The notes under the pieces: model-generated | What the model saw: the letters and a program-made list of their open reading frames with translations, nothing else | What the model was told of the DNA's origin: nothing | The model's database searches: none | Position numbers and translations under genes: made by a program | In this document: positions 8,343 to 15,192 of the stretch, one piece after another | How positions within the stretch are numbered: position 1 is the first letter of the stretch | Layout of the letters: every line of letters starts with the position of its first letter | NCBI RefSeq assembly: GCF_003028855.1 | Contig: NZ_CP028324.1 | Location: forward strand, 1,860,001 to 1,924,000 | DNA: 64,000 nt | Source: Pseudoduganella armeniaca | GTDB taxonomy: Bacteria > Pseudomonadota > Gammaproteobacteria > Burkholderiales > Burkholderiaceae_D | Direction of reading: 5' to 3'

Positions 8343-8392
8343 GGGGTCAGGTCTGGCAATCGGACATTTGTCCGATTGCCAGACCTGACCCC
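8343..8392. repeat. 50-bp perfect palindrome, GGGGTCAGGTCTGG type
   Basis: Two 23-bp arms starting GGGGTCAGGTCTGGCAATC, with loop ATTT. It is followed by GTCTTTT and a repeat of GACCCCGTCTTTTTT, so on the plus strand it could also terminate transcription of the beta-hydroxylase gene. Confidence 0.88.
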
Positions 8393-8414
8393 GTCTTTTG
8401 ACCCCGTCTTTTTT

Positions 8415-8496
8415 CGTGTGGCATCCACGCCTGTCGGAAGCGGAGCGCACGATGGTCAGCGCGCTGGCCGACGGCATCGTGCAGTTCGGAGCGGGC
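8415..8496 (+). repeat. Partial duplicate of the beta-hydroxylase 3' end
   Basis: About 82 bp repeats 8175–8256 (the codons around VWHPHLSEAERTMVSALAD) exactly 240 bp downstream, with only a few mismatches. It is not an expressed gene: it has no start or RBS, and the frame runs into palindromic repeats. It is flanked by palindromes at 8343–8392 and 8515–8543. Confidence 0.9.
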
Positions 8497-8514
8497 CGTG
8501 TCACCTTGGGTCTC

Positions 8515-8543
8515 GGGGTCAGTCCCTTGCCGGGACAGACCCC
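8515..8543. repeat. Palindrome, GGGGTCAGTCCC type
   Basis: GGGGTCAGTCCC, five bases TTGCC, then GGGACAGACCCC; one mismatched pair in an otherwise complementary 12-bp stem. Same family as 30290–30381 and 47064–47164. Confidence 0.75.
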
Positions 8544-8571
8544 AAAAAAAACCGCCCGGCGAACCGGGCGG
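8544..8571 (-). terminator. Intrinsic terminator of receptor B
   Basis: On the minus strand: CCGCCCGG, loop TTCG, CCGGGCGG, then eight T residues. It lies 25 bp beyond the stop of the receptor gene at 8597–11545. Confidence 0.92.
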
Positions 8572-8596
8572 CAAAGTTACAACACAACAATCGTTA

Positions 8597-11545
8597 TCAG
8601 AAGCGTGCGGTCACGCTCATGAAGATGCGGCGGCCCAGCGCGTCGTAGGTGGACGGATACGTATTGCCATTGCCCAGGCCGGTGGCCAGTTGCGACGTCA
8701 GCGGCGGATCGCGGTCGAACACGTTGTTAATGCCCAGCATCAGCGTGTAGTTGCGCTTGTACGTGTACGTGGCGGCGAAGTCCAGGTAATCGCGCTTGCC
8801 CAGTTCGCGGTCGACCGGGTTGGTGCCGTGGCCATCCGCGAACTCCTCGGCGGTCATCGAATCGCGATCGTTCAGCAGCGGATTGTCCGACAGGTTCTGC
8901 AACTTGACGGCGTTGACGTGGCGCCAGGTCAGCGCCAGGTCGACATTCCATGGGGTGGCCCAGGAGCCGCGCAGCTTGTGGCGCCATTTCGGATTCGGCG
9001 ATTCGCACTTGTTGGCGCCGTAGTAGCCCACGCAGTCGTAGGTGCCTTCGCCCTTGATTTCCTCGGTCGTCAGCTTGTCCAGGTAGGTGCCGTTGAACGC
9101 CAGGCCGAAGCGGCCCCACTCGCCGGCACGCAGCGCGTAGTTCGCGCCGATGTCGAGGCCACGGGTGTGCTGGCTGCCGATGTTCTGCTGGACGCCAATG
9201 ATGCGCGCTTCGTCGAACAGCCACAGCGAACCGGTACGGTCACGCGTGATCAGCGAGCAGAAGCGCGCTTCGCCCGTGGCCAGGCACTTCGCCAGCGTCG
9301 TGGCGGGATCGACCTTGTCGATCTTGTCGTCCACCTTGATGTCGAAATAGTCCAGCGTCAGCGACAGGTCACGGGTCGGGGTCAGTACCACGCCGAAGGT
9401 CTTCGACTTGGCCTTTTCCGGCTTCAATGTCGCCGTGCCGCCCTGCAGATAGTTGTATTGACCTGCCGGGCTGTCGGAAATCGTGCCGTATTGGGCCGGG
9501 GTTACGCCCGTGAAAGCGCACTGTTCCGGCTTGGCCTTGGGGTCCGCGCCGGAGCAGGGATCGGTGTCCATGTCGAACAGCGCATTGCCCCGCGGGGTGA
9601 ACAGTTCGATCAGGTTCGGCGCCCGCACGGCCTTCTGGTAGGTGCCGCGGAAGCGTACTTGGTCGATCGGCGACCATACCAGGCCGAGGCCGAAGGTGTT
9701 GGTCTTGTTGCCGGTGCTGTAGTCGGAGTGACGATAGGACCCTTCCAGCTGCAGCTGCTTGGCGAACGGCATGTCCTCGATCAGCGGCACCTTGGTCTCG
9801 CCGAAGAAGTCCTTGACCGAGTACTGACCCGAAACACCGCCGGTCGGGCCGCCCGAGCCGGACAGGTCGCCGGCCTGCGTGGCCGCGTCGGTCGTCAGCT
9901 CCAGCTTTTCGCGCCGGTGTTCGAAGCCGAACGAGACGCCGATGCCGCTCTTGGCGGTCGGCAGCTTCCAGCCGTATTCGGACAGGTCCGCACCGATCGT
10001 CGCACCCTGGAACTGCTGCTCCGTCGAGCCCTTGCGCATGCCGGGGATCTGCAGGTAGGCCAGCATTTCCGGCGTGACGCCGCCCGTCTGGTAGACGTTG
10101 TACGGTACGCAGCCGGCGTCGCCCGAGGCGCACGCCGCCTTGCCGTTGACGTTGATGACGTCCAGCGCCTTGTCGATACGCTGCGACGAGAAGTAGTTCT
10201 CCTCGCTCTGCGAGTAGATCACCTTGGCCGATTGGGCGTACACATCGTACGACCAGATGCCCAGTTCGCCCTGGATACCGAACAGTTCGCGGAACGACGT
10301 ATTGCGGTATTCGGACTGGCGGCCGCCGCCTTCGACGTTGCGGCGGTTGACGACCACCTCGACCGGAGTGGTCGGGGTGATGCCCAGGGTGTCCTTCAGC
10401 TGCTGCGACAGGAACGGATTGTCGTAGCGCAGCGTGGCCGAGTTGCCGAAGATGCCGCCTGGCGCGATCTGCGCGACCGTCCGGTCGTCGTGGAACGAGA
10501 AGTCCGAGTACAGGCGCATCTTCTCGTTGATGTCGTAATGGATGTTGGCGTTGAAGCCGTAGCGCTCGGACGGGCGCTGGTAGTGGTTCAGCGGGCCGAA
10601 GTTGTACTGGTCCAGGGCGTTGTTGAAGACGCGCGCGTTGCCGCTGCCGTCCACCGTATAGACCTTGCCTTTTTGCGGACCGTCCAGCGCCTGGATGCGG
10701 CCGGTGGCATTGGTGCCGGAACCGCCGCAGGCGAAGCCGGTGGCGGTCGAGCTGACGGTACAGGCGGAGAAGTCGCGGTCGGCCTGCAGCAGCTCGTCTT
10801 CCTTCTTGTAGCTGAAGAACAGGGTGGCGTTACCCTTGTTGTCGGCGAAGTTCGAGCCCATCAGGATGCTGGCGTCGCGCGACTTGCCGTCCCAGCCCTT
10901 GTCGCCAGGTACGGCGAACTGCGACGGATTCGATGCGCCACGCGTGGCGACCAGGTCGGCCACTGCGCCGCCATTCTGCTGGTGGTTGAAGCCGCTGATA
11001 TTGGCCTCGACCTGGACGCCCTGGAAGTCCTTCTGCATGATGAAGTTGACGACACCGGCCACGGCGTCGGAACCGTACACGGCGCCGGCGCCACCGGTCA
11101 GCACTTCGACGCGCTTGATCAGCGGGGCGGGAATCTGGTTCAGGTCGGCCGCGGTATTGGTCGGGCTGCCCATCGGCAGGCGCTTGCCGTTGACCAGTAC
11201 CAGCGTGCGCTCGGCACCGAGGCCGCGCAGGTTGACGGTGGCGGTGCCGGTAGAGCCGTTGACGACGTTGCCGCCCTGGTCCGCGAACACCTGAGGCATG
11301 TTGTTCAGCAGGCTTTCGACGTTGCGCACGCCGTCCGTCTTGATATCCTTCGCGGTAATCGTGGTCACCGGGCTGGTGCCTTCCAGGTTTGCGGTCGGGA
11401 TGCGCGAACCCGTCACTTCCACCTTGACCATCGGGGCTTCGCCAGCCCCAGGCGCCTGTTGCGCGTGGGCCGCCTGCATGCCCAGTACCGCGCCCGATGC
11501 ACAGATCATGCGGATCGAGCGGGACAAGATCTTTTCCATCGCCAT
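8597..11545 (-). CDS. TonB-dependent outer-membrane receptor B
   Basis: 982 residues. Signal peptide MAMEKILSRSIRMICAS… ending AHAQ; plug domain with VEVTGSRIPTANLEG, LRGLGAERTLVLVNGKRLP and VLTGGAGAVYGSDAVAGVV; beta-barrel ending FMSVTARF. The start at 11545 has AGGAAAC upstream. A second ATG six bases later is possible. It differs from the other four receptors of this stretch in its plug (GSRI rather than GSSIKR), so it is the most divergent of the group. Two Cys pairs in the barrel suggest long disulphide-stabilised loops. The substrate is unknown. It has its own promoter candidate (11632–11661) and terminator, so it is monocistronic. Confidence 0.93.
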   Translation of the reverse strand: MAMEKILSRSIRMICASGAVLGMQAAHAQQAPGAGEAPMVKVEVTGSRIPTANLEGTSPVTTITAKDIKTDGVRNVESLLNNMPQVFADQGGNVVNGSTGTATVNLRGLGAERTLVLVNGKRLPMGSPTNTAADLNQIPAPLIKRVEVLTGGAGAVYGSDAVAGVVNFIMQKDFQGVQVEANISGFNHQQNGGAVADLVATRGASNPSQFAVPGDKGWDGKSRDASILMGSNFADNKGNATLFFSYKKEDELLQADRDFSACTVSSTATGFACGGSGTNATGRIQALDGPQKGKVYTVDGSGNARVFNNALDQYNFGPLNHYQRPSERYGFNANIHYDINEKMRLYSDFSFHDDRTVAQIAPGGIFGNSATLRYDNPFLSQQLKDTLGITPTTPVEVVVNRRNVEGGGRQSEYRNTSFRELFGIQGELGIWSYDVYAQSAKVIYSQSEENYFSSQRIDKALDVINVNGKAACASGDAGCVPYNVYQTGGVTPEMLAYLQIPGMRKGSTEQQFQGATIGADLSEYGWKLPTAKSGIGVSFGFEHRREKLELTTDAATQAGDLSGSGGPTGGVSGQYSVKDFFGETKVPLIEDMPFAKQLQLEGSYRHSDYSTGNKTNTFGLGLVWSPIDQVRFRGTYQKAVRAPNLIELFTPRGNALFDMDTDPCSGADPKAKPEQCAFTGVTPAQYGTISDSPAGQYNYLQGGTATLKPEKAKSKTFGVVLTPTRDLSLTLDYFDIKVDDKIDKVDPATTLAKCLATGEARFCSLITRDRTGSLWLFDEARIIGVQQNIGSQHTRGLDIGANYALRAGEWGRFGLAFNGTYLDKLTTEEIKGEGTYDCVGYYGANKCESPNPKWRHKLRGSWATPWNVDLALTWRHVNAVKLQNLSDNPLLNDRDSMTAEEFADGHGTNPVDRELGKRDYLDFAATYTYKRNYTLMLGINNVFDRDPPLTSQLATGLGNGNTYPSTYDALGRRIFMSVTARF

Positions 11546-11631
11546 ATCGTTTGTTTCCTATCGCCGAGTGATTAAACGGATGCTCGCCGGGTCTACCAGT
11601 GCGAACACGTCAAGCGTGTCCTTGCTTATTC

Positions 11632-11661
11632 ATCAAACCATCTGGCGGAATTTCCTGTCAA
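11632..11661 (-). promoter_or_regulatory. Promoter candidate for receptor B
   Basis: On the minus strand TTGACA (11661–11656), 18 bp, TTTGAT (11637–11632). The plus-strand block ATCAAACCATC and the TGTCAA at the same distance recur upstream of receptor C (14938–14967), suggesting a shared control element. Confidence 0.5.
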
Positions 11662-11963
11662 TCAACAAAGTTGCCCGATGCTGGAGCGTGATTGCGCAAT
11701 CAGGGTGCATCTCAGCGGCTGTAAGGATGTGCTCACTCAGCAATATGTCGTCAGGTTGACGGCGGATGAGCGTTAATTGCACGTCGATAGGAACAGGGAG
11801 GGTTGCGCCAGATTGGTGCAAGGGAGATCGTGGAGCCGGTGCAAACACGCTGCCGTCAAGCTGTCAGATCACGCATTCGTGTCATTATTGCGACAGTTAC
11901 AACATAAATGAAGTAATAATGGCCGACGTTCCAACGGCGGTGGCCCGCCGCTGCCGGCGCAAA

Positions 11964-11987
11964 AAAGGCGGCGCAAGCGCCGCCTTT
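11964..11987 (-). terminator. Terminator of receptor C
   Basis: GGCGGCGC AA GCGCCGCC stem, with AAAAAA on the plus-strand left side giving a T-run on the minus strand. It lies 19 bp past the receptor stop. Confidence 0.85.
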
Positions 11988-12006
11988 GCTCAGCCAACCG
12001 GCAAGT

Positions 12007-14781
12007 TTAGAACTTGTACGAGGCGGACAGGTAGAACTGCCGACCCAGCGCGCTCGAGTACGACGGGTTGTAGCCGACCTGGTGCGGACCGGCATTGCGC
12101 AGCGTGAACGGCGGGTTGCGGTCGAACAGGTTGATCACGCCGGCCGTGATTTCCGTCTTGGCCATCGGGCGGTACGCCAGCTGGTAGTCGAACGTGGTGT
12201 AGCTCGGCACGCGCAAGGTCACGCCATAGCATTCGCCTGGCGCGCCGGCCACGATCACGGCGCAGTCGCCCACGGTCTGCTCCTTGTCGACATAGCCGTT
12301 GCGGTAGGCCGCGGTCAGCGTGTGCGTGAACTGCTTGGTCTCGAACGACGACGAGGCCTTGACGATGTGGCGGAAGCTGACCGCGTCGTCGATGCCGTAG
12401 CGGTTCAGGCTGGTGGTCCATTCGTCGCTGGTGCCCGGCACCGTGTAGCGCGAGCGGATCAGGTAGGTGCCGGCCAGGCGGCTCGTCAGCTTGCCGCCGT
12501 AGACGTTGATCTTGTGCGTGAAGTCGTAGTCGATGCCGCGGTTCTCGCGCTGGCCGATATTGATCGGCAGCAGCTTGACCGCCAGCACGTCCTCGCCCGT
12601 CGCGTTCAGGGGCTTGGTCGTGTACAGGTCGGCATACTTTTCCGGATGGGCAAAGATGTCGGCCTCGTTTACTTCCGTGACCTGGTCGCTGATCTTCACG
12701 TTCCACAGGTCGATGGCCATGGAGATGCTGTTGGTCGGCTCCCACACGGTACCGATCGACCACTGCTTCGACTTCTCCGGCTTCAGGTTCGGGTTACCGC
12801 CGCGGAACGCCTCGAACTGCTGGCGGCCGACGTTGTTGCAGTAGGATGCCAGCGGATGGCTGGTGCCCGTCAGCGGACACTGGTAGTTGCCGCCGGTGAC
12901 GCCCCAGTCTTCCTGCACGCCGGCGATTTCCTGCATCGACGCGGCGCGGAAGCCCGTGCCGGCGGCCGCGCGGAACATCAGGCTCTTGGTCGCCGAGTAC
13001 TTGCCGGACAGTTTCCACGTGGTGGCGTTTTCCTTGTTGCCGACCTTCTGGCCCGTCAGCTTGTCCTTGACGGCGCCGATCTGGTCGTAGCGCACGGAAC
13101 CGGTCAGCTCCAGCTGCTTCGACACCGGCATCATCAGTTCAGCATAGGCGCCGGCGTTGTCGCGCTCGTAGCCGCTGTCGACGGCACCGCCGTCGCCCAG
13201 CAGCGCAGCGTTCAGCGCCACGTCTTCCTGCGCCATCGTGTACGCCGTGTTGCGGTAGTCCACGCCCACGCCCAGCATCGCGGTGCCGCCCGGCAGTGCG
13301 AAGGCGGAGCGCGAGCCGCGCGCGTCCCAGCCCTTCATCGTTACGGTCTGGGTGTTGTACAGGCCGGAGAAGTCGCTGGCCCGCAGTGCCGCGCGGGTGG
13401 CGTCCGAGACGGTGCCGGCGAACGGATCGATGGTGCCCGCATCGACGGCGGCCTGGAACTTGTCCGCCCACGGCGTGCCGCTGACGTAGTCCGTCTTCTG
13501 CTTGTTGCGCGACCAGGTCAGGGCCGAGTTGACGTCCCAGCCGAACGCGCTGCCGTCGACACCGACGACCAGGTGCGTGGCCTTGGTGCCGTAGTCATAG
13601 ACCCGGTTGCCCAGGCCGGTGGCACGGTAGTTGGCGACGACGTTGGAGACGTTGGCGGCCTGCTCAGGCGTCAGGTGCGGCAGGATGTACTGGTTGTACA
13701 GCGAGGAGCCCGGCGTGATCGAGAACTGGGCCGGCAGCGGCGCGATGCTGGCGCGCACGTTCGCTTCCGTGTACGCGAAGTCGTAGAAGGCGTTGAAGCC
13801 GCTCTGGCCCAGCTTCATGCTGCCGGAGCTGAACAGCGCGTCGCGCTTGGTTTCCGGGTTGATCTCGATGGTGGATGCCGAGTCGAACCAGCAATTGCCG
13901 TCCGCGTAGAAATCGTGGTTCAGCGGCGCGCAGCCGCCGTGCGCCAGCGCGTACGGATTCAGGTTGACCGATTCCGTGCCGGTACCGGTCTTGTACTTGA
14001 CGGTGGCGTTGGCGGGAATGGCGCGCGCCGAGCCGTTGATGAACTGCAGCGCGCGGCCCGTGGCCGGGTCGGTGAAATTGACGATGCCGGTCCTGGCGAA
14101 GTCGCGCTGCGAGGCCTTCAGGGCCTTCTGCTCGTCGTGGCTGGCGGAGAAGAACACGCTGTAGCCGTCTTCTTCCAGGTCGCCGAAGCCCTTCGAGATC
14201 GACACCGAATTCGAGGCGCCGCCGGACTCCTGCGGGCGGTTGTACTTGGCGTTGATTTCCCAGTCGGTCGCACCTTTCTTCAGGATGAAGTTGATGACGC
14301 CGGCAATCGCGTCCGCGCCGTACAAGGCGGAGGCGCCATCCGTCAACACTTCCACGCGCTCGATGGCCGAGAGGGGAATCGAGTTCAGGTCGATGGTCGT
14401 GCCCGAGTTGGCCGGCGCCACGCGGCGGCCATTGAGCAGCACCAGGGTGTAGGCCGAGCCGATGTCGTGGATCGACGCGGTGGTCACGCCGCCACCGCCG
14501 CCGCCGACCGAGTCGGCCGCCACGGAGAAGCCCTGCATGGCGGGGATCTGCTGGATGAAGTCCGTCACGGTGGTGACGCCGGACTTCTTGATGTCCTTCT
14601 GGTTGAACGACTGCACCGGCAGCGACGCCTCGGCGGCGATGCGCTTGATGGAGGAACCGGTAATTTCGATGCGCTGCATGGGCTGTTCGGCAGCTTCCTG
14701 TGCGGTCGCGGCGTGCATGCCCATCGCCAGGCCGCCCGCGAACATCACGCGCAGGGAGCGAGACAGTACTTTCTCAATCAT
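12007..14781 (-). CDS. TonB-dependent outer-membrane receptor C
   Basis: 924 residues from the ATG at 14781 (weak GAAAGAAG upstream). Signal peptide MIEKVLSRSLRVMFAGG… ending TAQ; plug with RIEITGSSIKRIAAE, a glycine-rich SVGGGGGGVTTAS segment, YTLVLLNGRRVAP and VEVLTDGASALYGADAIAG; barrel with the signature FRAASMQEIAG and GGNPNLKPEKSKQWSIG, ending FYLSASYKF. Substrate unknown. Related in the plug to receptors A, D and E. The upstream in-frame ATG at 14928 is rejected because the added residues are not signal-peptide-like. Monocistronic, with its own promoter candidate and terminator. Confidence 0.93.
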   Translation of the reverse strand: MIEKVLSRSLRVMFAGGLAMGMHAATAQEAAEQPMQRIEITGSSIKRIAAEASLPVQSFNQKDIKKSGVTTVTDFIQQIPAMQGFSVAADSVGGGGGGVTTASIHDIGSAYTLVLLNGRRVAPANSGTTIDLNSIPLSAIERVEVLTDGASALYGADAIAGVINFILKKGATDWEINAKYNRPQESGGASNSVSISKGFGDLEEDGYSVFFSASHDEQKALKASQRDFARTGIVNFTDPATGRALQFINGSARAIPANATVKYKTGTGTESVNLNPYALAHGGCAPLNHDFYADGNCWFDSASTIEINPETKRDALFSSGSMKLGQSGFNAFYDFAYTEANVRASIAPLPAQFSITPGSSLYNQYILPHLTPEQAANVSNVVANYRATGLGNRVYDYGTKATHLVVGVDGSAFGWDVNSALTWSRNKQKTDYVSGTPWADKFQAAVDAGTIDPFAGTVSDATRAALRASDFSGLYNTQTVTMKGWDARGSRSAFALPGGTAMLGVGVDYRNTAYTMAQEDVALNAALLGDGGAVDSGYERDNAGAYAELMMPVSKQLELTGSVRYDQIGAVKDKLTGQKVGNKENATTWKLSGKYSATKSLMFRAAAGTGFRAASMQEIAGVQEDWGVTGGNYQCPLTGTSHPLASYCNNVGRQQFEAFRGGNPNLKPEKSKQWSIGTVWEPTNSISMAIDLWNVKISDQVTEVNEADIFAHPEKYADLYTTKPLNATGEDVLAVKLLPINIGQRENRGIDYDFTHKINVYGGKLTSRLAGTYLIRSRYTVPGTSDEWTTSLNRYGIDDAVSFRHIVKASSSFETKQFTHTLTAAYRNGYVDKEQTVGDCAVIVAGAPGECYGVTLRVPSYTTFDYQLAYRPMAKTEITAGVINLFDRNPPFTLRNAGPHQVGYNPSYSSALGRQFYLSASYKF

Positions 14782-14937
14782 TGCTACTTCTTTCGGTAAA
14801 TGCCAACAACAAAACAACTTCGCCGGGTAGGCGGAGCAGGCGCAGCCCATGCTGCTTAACTCGTGGTTACTACTCGTTAGTGACTTCGAGCCCCGCGTAA
14901 CTGCTGGCAAATTCTCACCAAAAATCACGGGGCCTGT

Positions 14938-14967
14938 ATCAAACCATCACGGGCGTTGTTTTGTCAA
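14938..14967 (-). promoter_or_regulatory. Promoter candidate for receptor C
   Basis: On the minus strand TTGACA (14967–14962), 18 bp, TTTGAT (14943–14938), with the same ATCAAACCATC block seen upstream of receptor B. The start codon lies about 157 bp downstream. Confidence 0.5.
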
Positions 14968-14994
14968 TTTTTGTTTGGCTGTGTAAAGTTTTCG

Positions 14995-15009
14995 TGGCAA
15001 GAATTGCCA
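14995..15009. promoter_or_regulatory. Inverted repeat TGGCAA-N3-TTGCCA
   Basis: A perfect 6-bp inverted repeat with spacer GAA, about 30 bp upstream of the receptor C −35 candidate. TTGCCA recurs at 15034–15039. This is a possible operator; the regulator is unknown. Confidence 0.4.
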
Positions 15010-15086
15010 AGCTTGTTACATCCGCGCCACTCTTGCCAAAAGGAATTGGTATATACATTAACAAAATGTACGGGGATGAAGCAAAG

Positions 15087-15109
15087 AAAAAGCGGCCCGG
15101 GGGCCGCTT
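15087..15109 (-). terminator. Terminator-like hairpin beyond receptor D
   Basis: GCGGCCC GG GGGCCGC stem, with AAAAA at 15087–15091 giving a short minus-strand T-run. It lies beyond the palindrome at 15131–15181, which therefore would be transcribed as the 3' UTR of receptor D. Confidence 0.65.
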
Positions 15110-15130
15110 GCTTGATGCTGTGGTAACCGA

Positions 15131-15181
15131 GGTGCCAGGCACGATCTGCGGGTCGAAGACCCGCAGATCGTGCCTGGCACC
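15131..15181. repeat. 51-bp perfect palindrome downstream of receptor D
   Basis: 24-bp arms (GGTGCCAGGCACGATCTGCG continuing GGTC) around GAA, 11 bp after the receptor D stop. It is the same element as 2689–2741 and 18302–18354, with compensated stem differences and the shared CATGGGT flank. Confidence 0.9.
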
Positions 15182-15192
15182 ATGGGTTCACA

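Larger units (their letters stand above)
11546..12006. other. Intergenic region upstream of receptor B
   Basis: No coding sequence was recognised. It holds a minus-strand promoter candidate (11632–11661), a perfect 12-bp palindrome GATTGCGCAATC at 11690–11701, about 30 bp upstream of the −35, which could be an operator, and the terminator of receptor C (11964–11987). The remainder shows nothing identifiable. Confidence 0.6.
14782..15192. other. Intergenic region upstream of receptor C
   Basis: Contains the receptor C promoter candidate (14938–14967), the inverted repeat at 14995–15009, and the terminator-like hairpin and palindrome that follow receptor D. No ORF with coding character was seen. 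Confidence 0.6.

Noticed and set aside
8415..8622. A small separate gene containing the copied beta-hydroxylase end
   Set aside because: There is no start with RBS, the similarity is only to the last 27 codons of the parent, and the frame continues into palindromes and a terminator.
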